A stretch of 64,000 nucleotides of DNA from RGIG9608 sp045612365 (GTDB lineage: Bacteria > Bacteroidota > Bacteroidia > Bacteroidales > Paludibacteraceae): assembly GCA_045612365.1 (NCBI GenBank), contig JAZKYY010000008.1, positions 62,001 to 126,000 of the forward strand, in the 5' to 3' direction. Both the position numbers and the translations under genes were made by a program. The notes beneath the pieces were generated by a model that was given only the letters and a program-made list of their open reading frames with translations, was not told the origin of the DNA and searched no databases. Positions 17,830 through 26,323 of the stretch are shown here, one piece after another (position 1 is the stretch's first letter; each line of letters begins with the position of its first letter).

Positions 17830-19164
17830 TTATCGGTTAAATTCTATTTTTTTTCCAATGAATTGGTTAGAAATTTTTTCATTTTCAAAAACCAAATTTC
17901 CATTTACAAATGTGTGAGTTACCGAAAAATCAAATATCTTTCCGTCGAAAGGCGACCATTTGCATTTTGACAAAATAGACGATTCTGCAACTTCTGTTTT
18001 CTTGTTTGGGTCAATCAACACTAAATCCGCAATGTAACCTTTTTGAACAAATCCTCGATTTTTGATACTGAATAGAATCGCTGGATTATGACACATTTTT
18101 TCTACAACTTTTTCTATTGTCAAATTGGTCGTTCGAGTAAGTTGCAACATTGCTAAAAGAGAAAATTGTATCATTGGCATTCCAGAAACAGCCTTAAGGC
18201 AATCGCCCTCTTTTTCGCTCAATAGGTGAGGAGCATGATCAGTTGCAATAGTATCTATTATTCCTTCACTTAAGGCTTCAATGAGTGAATTTTGGTCACT
18301 AGGAGTTTTAATAGCAGGATTACATTTGATTCGCGCACCTAAAGATTCGTAATCGTTACAATTAAAATAGAGGTATTGTGGACAAGTTTCTGCAGTAATA
18401 AGCTTTTGTTCAAGATTGACTTTTTCCAATAAATCCAACTCTTTTTTGGTTGAAATATGAGCAATATGCAATCGTGTATTAGTCTGTTTTGCTAAATTGA
18501 CTATTTTGCTAGTAGAACTAAAACAAGCTTCTTCATTACGAATTAAGTGATGGCAAGAAATTGGGACAAAACCAGGAAACTTCTCTCTATAAAATTGTGC
18601 TGATTTGTCAATAATTTCATTGCTTTCGGCATGAACAACAATGGGGACATTGTGAGATTTTTTGAAAAAAAGTTGCAACAATCTTTCATCGGAAAGCAAA
18701 AGATTTCCCGTAGTAGAACCCAAAAAAAGTTTGTACCCAGCAATTTTTTTGGGGTCAAAATTTTCTGCAAGTTCCAGGTTATTGTTCGTCAAGCCAAGAT
18801 AAAAAGCGTAGTTGCAAAACATTTTTTTTTGCGCTTCACATTCTTTTGCATCCAAACTTTCTTGGTCAGTTGTTGCGGGAATATTGTTGGGCATATCCAT
18901 TACAGTGGTAACACCTCCTGCAACGGCAGCACTACTTTCTGAAGAAAAATCAGCTTTATGAGTAAGACCTGGTTCTCTAAAATGCACATGGGTATCAATT
19001 ACACCAGGAATAAGAAATTTGTTTGTGGCATCAATTACGTTATCTGCCTCAATACACTCTTCTGGAGAGAGAATATCTTTTATAAATCCATCTTCAATAA
19101 GAACAGATGCCTGTTGGCGCTGATTTTGATTAATAACAGTTGCGTTTTTGATAAGAATTTTCAT
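17830..19164 (-). CDS. pyrC: Dihydroorotase
   Basis: This cyclises carbamoyl-aspartate to dihydroorotate in pyrimidine synthesis. The 444-residue amidohydrolase belongs to the longer class I type. Visible metal and active-site motifs are GVIDTHVHFREPGLTHKADF, the lysine-containing AGYKLFLGSTTGN, VVHAES, HIAHISTKKELDLL and the metal Asp in IATDHAPHL. All zinc ligands appear present, so it should be catalytic. The start codon overlaps the stop of the glycosyltransferase gene by 4 bases (19161-19164), so the two are translationally coupled. Confidence 0.94.
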   Translation of the reverse strand: MKILIKNATVINQNQRQQASVLIEDGFIKDILSPEECIEADNVIDATNKFLIPGVIDTHVHFREPGLTHKADFSSESSAAVAGGVTTVMDMPNNIPATTDQESLDAKECEAQKKMFCNYAFYLGLTNNNLELAENFDPKKIAGYKLFLGSTTGNLLLSDERLLQLFFKKSHNVPIVVHAESNEIIDKSAQFYREKFPGFVPISCHHLIRNEEACFSSTSKIVNLAKQTNTRLHIAHISTKKELDLLEKVNLEQKLITAETCPQYLYFNCNDYESLGARIKCNPAIKTPSDQNSLIEALSEGIIDTIATDHAPHLLSEKEGDCLKAVSGMPMIQFSLLAMLQLTRTTNLTIEKVVEKMCHNPAILFSIKNRGFVQKGYIADLVLIDPNKKTEVAESSILSKCKWSPFDGKIFDFSVTHTFVNGNLVFENEKISNQFIGKKIEFNR

Positions 19165-19898
19165 CTTGAACTTTTTTTAGGATATTTCTTGTGCCAACTA
19201 TCTATTCTAAGTCGGATAACGCCAAACAAAGCTTCTCCAAAAATACTTGAATTCATTTTTGATGTTCCATATTGCCTATTGACAAAAACAATAGGAACTT
19301 CCACAACGTTGAATCCGCATTTGTAAGCTGTAAACTTCATCTCTATTTGGAAAGCATATCCCTTGAATTTGATATTGTCCAAATCAATAGTCTCCAAAAC
19401 TTCTCGCTTATAACATTTGAATCCTGCTGTGGTGTCGGCAATTTTCACTCCCAAAACAATTTGCACATATTTTGATGCAAAATAAGACATCAACACCCGT
19501 CCCATTGGCCAATTAACAACGTTTACCACATTGTTTACATAACGAGAACCAATAGCAACATCGGCTCCATTTTTGCAGGCAGAAAGAAGTCTTTGTAAAT
19601 CGTCTGGATTATGTGAAAAATCGGCATCCATTTCAAAAATATAGTCGTACTTGTGTTCTATCGCCCACTTAAAACCAGCTATATAAGCCGTACCAAGTCC
19701 CAATTTTCCTTTACGTTCAATCAAAAAAAGTTGTTCGAAAAATTCCTTCTGCAAAGTTTTAACAATTTCGCCCGTTCCATCAGGAGATCCATCGTCAACA
19801 ATTAGAATGTGAAAATTTTCGGGATAAGAAAAGACCTTTCGAATGATATTTTCGATGTTCTCTTTTTCGTTATAGGTAGGAATAATGACTAAATTCAT
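19161..19898 (-). CDS. Family 2 glycosyltransferase (polyprenol-phosphate mannosyl/glycosyl transferase-like)
   Basis: A 245-residue GT-A enzyme resembling dolichol-phosphate mannose synthase. It begins MNLVIIPTYNEKENI, followed by VDDGSPDGTGEI (nucleotide binding), the DxD-type EMDADFSHNP, GSRYV, and a C-terminal WHKKYPKK tail without membrane helices. It should transfer a sugar to undecaprenyl phosphate for cell-surface glycan building; the sugar is not determined. The frame is open from 19928, but that codon lies inside the -7 box at 19926-19933, so the ATG at 19898 is chosen. It leads the GT-pyrC-apbE operon. Confidence 0.88.
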   Translation of the reverse strand: MNLVIIPTYNEKENIENIIRKVFSYPENFHILIVDDGSPDGTGEIVKTLQKEFFEQLFLIERKGKLGLGTAYIAGFKWAIEHKYDYIFEMDADFSHNPDDLQRLLSACKNGADVAIGSRYVNNVVNVVNWPMGRVLMSYFASKYVQIVLGVKIADTTAGFKCYKREVLETIDLDNIKFKGYAFQIEMKFTAYKCGFNVVEVPIVFVNRQYGTSKMNSSIFGEALFGVIRLRIDSWHKKYPKKSSR

Positions 19899-19925
19899 AA
19901 AACGACTTTTTACGTTAGACCTTCG

Positions 19926-19933
19926 CAAAGGTA
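19926..19933 (-). promoter_or_regulatory. TAnnTTTG promoter of the GT-pyrC-apbE operon
   Basis: Reads TACCTTTG on the minus strand, 28 bases before the chosen ATG; the longer open frame would start within this box. Confidence 0.65.
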
Positions 19934-19992
19934 AAAAAACTTTTCGGTTGAGTTTTATTGATGCTGTCGAAAAAAGATAGAGTTCGGAGTTA

Positions 19993-20046
19993 TTCGGCTT
20001 GGTTTTTCAGTCTCCATTTTTCGAGCCATAGAGATTGGGAATAATT
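19993..20046 (-). pseudogene. Relic of a phage tail-assembly-chaperone gene (18 codons)
   Basis: On the minus strand this stretch encodes NYSQSLWLEKWRLKNQAE and then meets TAA. It matches 16 of 18 residues of the frameshifted tail-chaperone product of the prophage (codons at 57801-57854, with NYAQALWLEKW at the same place). At DNA level 43 of 54 positions agree, and nearly all differences are synonymous. There is no upstream start, and an in-frame stop lies just upstream. It fills the spacer between the glycosyltransferase promoter and the aminotransferase promoter. I infer a scrap of an older, related phage rather than a functional gene. Confidence 0.6.
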
Positions 20047-20057
20047 TATTAATTACG

Positions 20058-20065
20058 TATCTTTG
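20058..20065 (+). promoter_or_regulatory. TAnnTTTG promoter for the aminotransferase operon
   Basis: Reads TATCTTTG. It overlaps the longest-frame start at 20063, which excludes that start and supports the ATG at 20084. Confidence 0.65.
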
Positions 20066-20083
20066 CGAAAAATATGTAAAATT

Positions 20084-21283
20084 ATGCCTCAAACATCAGT
20101 AAGAGGGCAACAAATGCCTTCGTCTCCTATAAGAAAACTCACACCACTTGCCGACAAAGCAAAGCAAAAAGGGATAAAAGTTTATCATCTTAATATCGGT
20201 CAGCCCGATTTAGCAACTCCTCAAATAGCCCTTGACACACTGAAAAACATTGATCGTGCAGTGCTGGAATATAGTCCTAGCCAAGGATTCTCTTCCTTAC
20301 GAGAAAAAATGGTTCCTTATTACAAGAAATTCAATATCAATGTTGATGCTGATGATATAATCATAACCACAGGAGGTTCAGAGGCAGTAAACTTCGCTTT
20401 TATGAGTTGTCTTGACCAGGGCGATGAAATTATTGTTCCAGAACCTGCATATGCCAATTACACAGCTTTTGCTTTAGGTGCGGGCGTAAATGTTCGTCCT
20501 TTGGTTTCAACTATTGAGAGCGGATTTGCGCTTCCATCGATAGCTGAATTTGAAAAACTGATTACCCCAAAAACAAAGGGAATTTTAATTTGTAACCCAA
20601 ATAACCCAACTGGCTATCTCTATTCAAAAGAGGAGATGATGCAGTTGAGAAATTTGGTAAAGAAATACGATTTATTCCTTTTTTCTGATGAGGCTTATCG
20701 CGAGTTTTGTTATACAGACGAGCATTATGTTTCTGCACTTTCTTTAGAAGGAATTGAAGAAAACGTAATCTTGATTGACTCGTTTTCGAAACGCTATAGT
20801 GAGTGTGGAATTCGAATTGGTGCTTTAGTTTGTAAAAATAAAAAAGTGTGCGAGAATGTAATGAAGTATTGTCAAGCACGCTTGAGTCCGCCACTTATAG
20901 GTCAGATTATTGCAGAAGCTTCGCTTGATGCCCCTGAAGATTATTTACAAAATACTTACGAAGAATACCTAGAACGTCGAAAGTGTTTAATAGAGGGTTT
21001 GAATAAAATACCCGGAGTTTATACGCCTATGCCAATGGGAGCATTCTACACAATGGCAAAACTACCGATAGACGATTGCGACAAATTCTGCCGTTGGCTA
21101 TTAAACGATTTCTCCTACGAAAATCAGACTGTTATGGTGGCTCCTGCAAGTGGATTTTACACTTCACAAGCTCTAGGAAAAAATGAAGCACGTATTGCTT
21201 ATGTACTGAAAAAAGAGGAACTCCAAAAAGCTCTTTTTGTACTTGAAAAAGCTTTAGAAGAGTACCCGGGACGAATTGGATAG
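20084..21283 (+). CDS. PLP-dependent aminotransferase, class I/II
   Basis: A 399-residue fold-type I aminotransferase. Motifs seen: NIGQPDLATP (N-terminal substrate segment), TTGGSEAVNFAF, EPAYANYTAF, CNPNNPTGYLY (PLP-binding Asn-Pro), SDEAYREF, and the Schiff-base lysine in DSFSKRYSECGIRIG with the phosphate-binding Arg. These place it with aspartate/aromatic-type aminotransferases, but the amino acid used cannot be fixed. Homologues start at MPQTSVRGQQMPSSPIRKL, matching the chosen ATG. The permease gene follows 11 bases downstream in the same transcript. Confidence 0.9.
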   Translation: MPQTSVRGQQMPSSPIRKLTPLADKAKQKGIKVYHLNIGQPDLATPQIALDTLKNIDRAVLEYSPSQGFSSLREKMVPYYKKFNINVDADDIIITTGGSEAVNFAFMSCLDQGDEIIVPEPAYANYTAFALGAGVNVRPLVSTIESGFALPSIAEFEKLITPKTKGILICNPNNPTGYLYSKEEMMQLRNLVKKYDLFLFSDEAYREFCYTDEHYVSALSLEGIEENVILIDSFSKRYSECGIRIGALVCKNKKVCENVMKYCQARLSPPLIGQIIAEASLDAPEDYLQNTYEEYLERRKCLIEGLNKIPGVYTPMPMGAFYTMAKLPIDDCDKFCRWLLNDFSYENQTVMVAPASGFYTSQALGKNEARIAYVLKKEELQKALFVLEKALEEYPGRIG

Positions 21284-21294
21284 AAAATCCTTTT

Positions 21295-22539
21295 ATGAAC
21301 TTCGAATATTTTATTGCCAAACGCTTCTATTATGACAAAAGTTGGGATAAGCAGATGTCGCGCCCAGCAGTGAAAATTGCGGTTGCAGGTGTTGCAACTG
21401 GTTTGGCAATAATGATTCTGTCTGTTTCTATCATTTTAGGATTCAAACGAGAAATTCGAGAAAAAGTTATTGGATTTGGTTCGCATGTTCAAATTTCAAA
21501 CTTTGATGGCAATAGCACATACGAGACTTACCCTATAAAAGTAGACGAAAAATTCATTTCTGATATTGCTACAATAGACAAAGTAAAACACGTTCAACGA
21601 ATAGTTACAAAACCAGCCATAATTAAAACTGAGAAAGATTTTCAAGGTATTGTAATCAAAGGGATTGGAAGCGATTTTGATTGGGATTTTTTTAAGAAAA
21701 ATCTAGTCAAAGGAGATTGTTTGCAACTCACAGATAGTACACTTTCAAAAGGAGTTCTTATTTCTGAAAATCTTGCACACACGCTTTGTTTGGATGTTGG
21801 CGATGATTTTTTATGTTACTTCCTTCAAGAGCAGATTCGAGCCAGAAAGTTTATTGTCAGCGGAATTTTTAACACCAACATTTCCGAGTACGACAAGCTT
21901 TTTGTTCTTGCCGACATGCAACACTTACAGAAGTTAAACAAATGGGATTCAACCCAAATTAGTACTATTGAAGTCCTTGTAGAAAATTATGAATATGTTG
22001 AGGATGTACAATTTTCTATTTTCTCTAAAATTGCAAATCGATTTGATGAAAATGGTGCCACTTATCAAATAAAAACAATTCAACAGATATCTCCTCACAT
22101 TTTTGGTTGGCTTGATATGCTAGACATTAATGCTTGGGTAATACTTATTTTGATGCTTGCCGTAGCTGGATTTAATATAGTTTCGGGTTTGTTGATTTTG
22201 ATTTTAGAAAAAACTTCAACTATTGGTTTGCTGAAAGCCATCGGAGCTGACGACTGGACAATTCGTAAGATTTTTATCTTTCAGTCCATCTTTCTTGTCG
22301 GGAAAGGAATGTTGTGGGGGAATATAATTGGAGTGGGTTGGTGTGTGTTACAGCATTTTACACATCTTATTCCTCTTGATCCTTCTGCCTACTATGTAAG
22401 TACAGTTCCTATTTCATTAGATATTTATGCATGGATTTTATTGAACGTTTCTACTGCACTTATATCTTTCTTAATTCTCATTGTTCCATCTGTTGTTATT
22501 TCTAAAATTTCTCCAGCCCAAACAATTCGATTTGAATAA
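21295..22539 (+). CDS. LolC/LolE-type ABC transporter permease (FtsX domain)
   Basis: The 414-residue inner-membrane protein has one N-terminal membrane helix (about residues 26-50, VKIAVAGVATGLAIMILSVS), a large periplasmic MacB-like domain (about 50-265), and three C-terminal helices (INAWVILILMLAVAGFNIVSG; FIFQSIFLVGKGMLWGNIIG; YAWILLNVSTALISFLILIV). It ends with SPAQTIRFE, a common tail of LolC/E proteins. Such permeases pair with a LolD ATPase to release lipoproteins to the outer membrane carrier. No ATPase is nearby, so the partner must be encoded elsewhere. Confidence 0.85.
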   Translation: MNFEYFIAKRFYYDKSWDKQMSRPAVKIAVAGVATGLAIMILSVSIILGFKREIREKVIGFGSHVQISNFDGNSTYETYPIKVDEKFISDIATIDKVKHVQRIVTKPAIIKTEKDFQGIVIKGIGSDFDWDFFKKNLVKGDCLQLTDSTLSKGVLISENLAHTLCLDVGDDFLCYFLQEQIRARKFIVSGIFNTNISEYDKLFVLADMQHLQKLNKWDSTQISTIEVLVENYEYVEDVQFSIFSKIANRFDENGATYQIKTIQQISPHIFGWLDMLDINAWVILILMLAVAGFNIVSGLLILILEKTSTIGLLKAIGADDWTIRKIFIFQSIFLVGKGMLWGNIIGVGWCVLQHFTHLIPLDPSAYYVSTVPISLDIYAWILLNVSTALISFLILIVPSVVISKISPAQTIRFE

Positions 22540-22599
22540 AAATCCTATACCTATTGACAAAAAAAACAAAAAATATTCTCTAATATATTTTAGATTAGT

Positions 22600-22607
22600 T
22601 ACTTTTG
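22600..22607 (+). promoter_or_regulatory. TAnnTTTG promoter for the 22.6 kb lipoprotein
   Basis: Reads TACTTTTG, 39 bases before the ATG at 22647. Confidence 0.6.
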
Positions 22608-22646
22608 TCAAAACATTCTTAATTACTAACAAAAAAAATTACAACT

Positions 22647-23015
22647 ATGAAAAAATTATTCTTACCAATAGCTATTTTACTTATAGCTATATTGTCAATG
22701 ACATCGTGTACAAACAAAGAACATTGCTGGAAAGGAGAAGTCAACATTTCCGTTAAATGGGGAGATGAGATGGAGGACGAAGATTATGAATTCTCTACTT
22801 GGGGAACCGAAGACGAAGTTTCTACTGCTCTTGAAGCTTATGTACAAGCAGCTAGAGAATATTTCGATATTATGTCAGGAGATGAAATAGAAACATCTGT
22901 AACATACACTATAAAAAAATACAAAGCTTCAGAAATGGACTGTAAAAATGCTGAAGATTATTCTGATTATGAAGAGTGGCTAAAAGCCATAGATGAATTT
23001 GAAAAAGCCAAATAA
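22647..23015 (+). CDS. Small acidic lipoprotein, unknown function
   Basis: A 122-residue protein with a clear lipoprotein signal (LLIAILSMTSC, Cys21). The mature part is acidic, with strands such as EVNISVKWGD and TSVTYTIKKYKA and a C-terminal helix (YEEWLKAIDEFEKAK). I do not recognise a family. It has its own promoter and shares a bidirectional terminator with the convergent binding-protein gene, so it is a single-gene unit. An outer-membrane anchor facing the periplasm or surface is inferred from the lipobox alone. Confidence 0.7.
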   Translation: MKKLFLPIAILLIAILSMTSCTNKEHCWKGEVNISVKWGDEMEDEDYEFSTWGTEDEVSTALEAYVQAAREYFDIMSGDEIETSVTYTIKKYKASEMDCKNAEDYSDYEEWLKAIDEFEKAK

Positions 23016-23040
23016 AAAAAACATTGATTAAATAAAAAAA

Positions 23041-23058
23041 AGGGGAATTAATTCCTCT
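23041..23058. terminator. Bidirectional terminator
   Basis: AGGGGA and TCCTCT (one G-U pair) flank ATTAAT; A8 lies on one side and T8 on the other, so it can stop both convergent transcripts. Confidence 0.7.
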
Positions 23059-23062
23059 TTTT

Positions 23063-24181
23063 TTATTTCAACTTTCCACTAAAATAAAGTGTATCTATTT
23101 TTGAAATATTAGGATGGATGATTTTTGCGAAATCAGAAAGAATTTTATCCGGATACACAACCCCACTTTCCCAAAAATCATTTCCTCCACTCTCTGTTTT
23201 TCTTGCAAAAAAGTTGTAAACATTGCCTTTCTTTACTGAAGAGAAAAGTTCGTTGCGCTCATCAATATCCAAAAGAAAATCCATTGTTTCCGAAGGTGCA
23301 CCCAACCAAACATCAGCATTCGAGAAATGATATAATACACTTTCAACGGAAAGAGGAAGGCTTCCCTTTGTTGAATCATTTTCATAAACATACGAACAAA
23401 CAGCATCCTTCAATAAAATACCCATAAAACTTTCTCCTCCTGGCACATACCAAGTACCCTTAAAGTTTCCTCCAATCATCACTTTTGGTCGTTCCGAAAC
23501 TTTGCTTACTAATTGTTTAATCGCATTATAACGATGTTTTGTTTGTTCAAATAGAGAATCAGCAATGGCTGATTTGTTATAAATTGCGCCAAAAAACTTA
23601 ATCCACTCTGCCCGTGCCAACGGATGTTGTTCCTTCCACTCATTGATATAAAGTAGGGGAATTCCACTTTGTTTTATTCTCTGATGCTTACTCTCTTCTG
23701 CTCCATAAAGTGTCAGCGTAAGAGCTTCAGGGTAAAGAAGAAAAACTTTTTCATAATTCAAACTAAAAGCATCGCCAAGATTCACTAACTCATGATTCTC
23801 CCTAACTTTTTGGTTATATATTAACTCGGGAGAACATACTCCAGCAACCGAATTCAATTCACCTAAAGCATCAATAAAACCAATATGAGTTGCCGAAGTG
23901 ACGGCTATTTTTTTCAAAGGAATTTGCAATTTCACTCCATCACTAGGAGTCTCAACATTACTATCTTCAACCAAATAGTAGGCAGCACTCTTTTGTCCAC
24001 TAGAAGTTTCAAAAACCTCTATTTTTTTATAATGGTCTGTTTGATAGATTTTGAAACCTTCTGCAAAGTCAAGTTCTATTTGATTTTCAGTTGTACCTTT
24101 ATCTTGTTCAGCAGAATTGGCACACGAAATCAGCAAAACTAAACACAACAATTGCAGTAAAAAAAAAGACTTATTTTTCAT
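23063..24181 (-). CDS. Lipid-anchored periplasmic binding protein of the BtuF/iron-siderophore class
   Basis: A lipoprotein signal (LCLVLLISCANS) is followed by a 350-residue type III periplasmic binding protein fold: KKIAVTSATHIGFIDALGEL opens the first lobe, YEKVFLLYPEALTL ends the switch strand, and PKVMIGGNFKGTWYVPGGESFMGILL opens the second lobe. These match substrate-binding proteins for cobalamin or ferric siderophores. The start overlaps nadK by 11 bases. No permease or ATPase gene is nearby, so it is an orphan component here; its ligand is undetermined. Confidence 0.85.
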   Translation of the reverse strand: MKNKSFFLLQLLCLVLLISCANSAEQDKGTTENQIELDFAEGFKIYQTDHYKKIEVFETSSGQKSAAYYLVEDSNVETPSDGVKLQIPLKKIAVTSATHIGFIDALGELNSVAGVCSPELIYNQKVRENHELVNLGDAFSLNYEKVFLLYPEALTLTLYGAEESKHQRIKQSGIPLLYINEWKEQHPLARAEWIKFFGAIYNKSAIADSLFEQTKHRYNAIKQLVSKVSERPKVMIGGNFKGTWYVPGGESFMGILLKDAVCSYVYENDSTKGSLPLSVESVLYHFSNADVWLGAPSETMDFLLDIDERNELFSSVKKGNVYNFFARKTESGGNDFWESGVVYPDKILSDFAKIIHPNISKIDTLYFSGKLK

Positions 24182-25049
24182 TTCGTTTATCAGCTCCCCA
24201 CATCAATTTTGTTCGCAACGTATTGAAAAAAGTATGTCCTTCTCGTTTTAGTACACATATATGGTAAGGCGCTTTTTTTATAAACAACCTTGTATGTTTG
24301 TCCATCACAGCCGAACGACCATCCAACGAAATAAGAAAACACGAGGAACGACTCTCGACTGATAACTCAATCTGCACATCATCGGGCAAAACTAATGGTC
24401 GAACATTCAAACTATGGGGAGCTACTGCTGAAATTATCAAATTTTTTGACTGTGGCAACACCAACGGACCTCCAACACTCATAGAGTAAGCCGTTGAACC
24501 TGTTGGAGTTGAAACAATAAGTCCATCAGACTGATAATCATTCAAGAAAACATCATCAATTTTTGTATGAATAGTTATCATCGATGAGCTATCTTGCTTT
24601 GAAACAGCAATTTCGTTGAGAGCATATCCATAAGTTTCCGACTCTTTTTGATGAATACAAAGTTGCAAAACTGAACGTTTCTCTATTGAATAGCGCGATT
24701 GAATAATCTCATCTATGGTAGGTTCTATTTCATCTCCTGAAATATCCGCCAAAAAACCTAAACGCCCTGTATTTATCCCTAAAATCGGTATATTCTTATC
24801 ACCAATAAAAGAAGCTGTTTTCAGAAATGTTCCATCTCCTCCCACACTTAAAGCCAAATCTGACACAACATTGCCCGCATCAATAATTTCGTCAACATCT
24901 GGATTAAAACAAAGTTCTTCCGTCATAAAATCGTAGAAATTCCTCTCCACAGCAACAAAAATATTTCTCTCTTTCAACACGCGAAATAGAATTTTCACTT
25001 GCTCCAAAGTTTCTTTTCTATAAGTATTTCCAAAAACTGCTATTTTCAT
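24171..25049 (-). CDS. nadK: NAD kinase
   Basis: This phosphorylates NAD to NADP. The 292-residue protein shows the two diagnostic motifs: SVGGDGTFLKTA (GGDGT) and LGINTGRLGFLADI. The second domain has DYQSDGLIVSTPTGSTAYSMSVGGPLV and the NAD-contact segment SAVAPHSLNVRPLVLPDD. Length and motifs are standard. It lies 41 bases after aroA and overlaps the binding-protein gene downstream, making a four-gene minus-strand operon from 27.65 to 23.06 kb. Confidence 0.95.
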   Translation of the reverse strand: MKIAVFGNTYRKETLEQVKILFRVLKERNIFVAVERNFYDFMTEELCFNPDVDEIIDAGNVVSDLALSVGGDGTFLKTASFIGDKNIPILGINTGRLGFLADISGDEIEPTIDEIIQSRYSIEKRSVLQLCIHQKESETYGYALNEIAVSKQDSSSMITIHTKIDDVFLNDYQSDGLIVSTPTGSTAYSMSVGGPLVLPQSKNLIISAVAPHSLNVRPLVLPDDVQIELSVESRSSCFLISLDGRSAVMDKHTRLFIKKAPYHICVLKREGHTFFNTLRTKLMWGADKRNEK

Positions 25050-25090
25050 CTTTCTATAAAAAAATATGCTAATAAATCACATAAGAAGTA

Positions 25091-26323
25091 CTACTCTAAA
25101 CAAAAACCTACTTTCTGTAAATCAGTCCAAAACGTAGGATAAGATTTAGTTACTACTTCTGGGTTTTCCACTTCTATGAAAGGGAATTTTATAGCCACTG
25201 GCGCAAAAGCCATCGCCATACGGTGATCAGAATATGTTTTTATAAAAGGAACTTGTTCTGCTTCACAAGTTTTGCCATTCCAACACAACATTCCCTCTTT
25301 CGGCTCTTCCAAAACATATCCCACTTTCTTCATTTCGTTTTGCAAAGCAAGAATTCTATTTGATTCCTTTATTTTCAAACTTTGCAAACCAGAAAAACTG
25401 AAATGAATATTTTCCAAACAACATACCACCACAACCGTTTGTGCCAAATCGGGCTGATTGACAAAGTTGTATTCTAAATTTCTAATTGTTTTAGGAGAAT
25501 AAAAAAGTTTTGCTCCTTGTTCTACAAATTGAGTTTCTACACCAAGTTTCGCAAAAATATCACATACTGCCCAATCTCCTTGTAAACTATCTTTTTTCAA
25601 CCCTCTAAGAAAAACCTCTCCTTCTTTTTTTGCCAAAAGAATTGAGTACCAATACGAAGCTGCAGACCAATCTGCTTCTATCGAAAACGATGTTGGTTTG
25701 TAATCAGCTTTAATTATTTTCAATTCTTGCTTCTCAAAAGAAACCTTAGCTCCAAAACGCTCCATTATCTTTTGGGTCATTTCTATGTAAGGTTGAGAAA
25801 TAATTTCTCCTTCTAGTTGAATTTCAAGACCATTAGTCATTACAGGCGCAATCATCATCAAAGCAGAAATATACTGACTGCTCACGCTTGCCGACAACTT
25901 AATCCTTCCACCCTTCAACTCTTTCCCGATAATTTTAAGAGGCGGAAAACCTTCCTTCTCTGTATAAGAAATATCAGCGCCAAGTTCTCGCAAGGCATCA
26001 ACCAACGTTGCAATAGGTCTTTCCTTCATACGTTGCGAACCCGATAGAAGAACGTTAGAACCCTTTTTCTGAGCAAAATATGCCGTAAGAAAACGCATCG
26101 CAGTTCCTGCGGCACCAATATCAACTACATCCTTGCAAGGTTCGCTCAAAGCCCTAAACAAGACTTCAGTATCGTCACTTGAAGAAATATTTTCAATGCA
26201 AGAGAAGTCTCCTCCACAAAGAGCATTGATAATCAACGCCCTATTACAGATGCTTTTTGATGTTGGCAAAGAAATTTCAACATCAGAAAAAGATTGTGGT
26301 GCTATTAACTTTTTTGTGATCAT
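25091..26323 (-). CDS. aroA: 3-phosphoshikimate 1-carboxyvinyltransferase (EPSP synthase)
   Basis: This is the sixth step of the shikimate pathway, joining PEP to shikimate-3-phosphate. The 410-residue length is slightly short but typical of Bacteroidota. Motifs: LPTSKSICNRALIINAL at the N-terminus (S3P binding), IGAAGTAMRFLTAYF (the conserved 'GTAxR'), GSQRMKERPIATLVDAL, and C-terminal KESNRILAL and YSDHRMAMAFAPVA. The usual LNxGNSGT motif is replaced by IGAAGTA as in related genera. Its ATG overlaps the previous stop as TAATG, indicating coupled translation. Confidence 0.93.
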   Translation of the reverse strand: MITKKLIAPQSFSDVEISLPTSKSICNRALIINALCGGDFSCIENISSSDDTEVLFRALSEPCKDVVDIGAAGTAMRFLTAYFAQKKGSNVLLSGSQRMKERPIATLVDALRELGADISYTEKEGFPPLKIIGKELKGGRIKLSASVSSQYISALMMIAPVMTNGLEIQLEGEIISQPYIEMTQKIMERFGAKVSFEKQELKIIKADYKPTSFSIEADWSAASYWYSILLAKKEGEVFLRGLKKDSLQGDWAVCDIFAKLGVETQFVEQGAKLFYSPKTIRNLEYNFVNQPDLAQTVVVVCCLENIHFSFSGLQSLKIKESNRILALQNEMKKVGYVLEEPKEGMLCWNGKTCEAEQVPFIKTYSDHRMAMAFAPVAIKFPFIEVENPEVVTKSYPTFWTDLQKVGFCLE

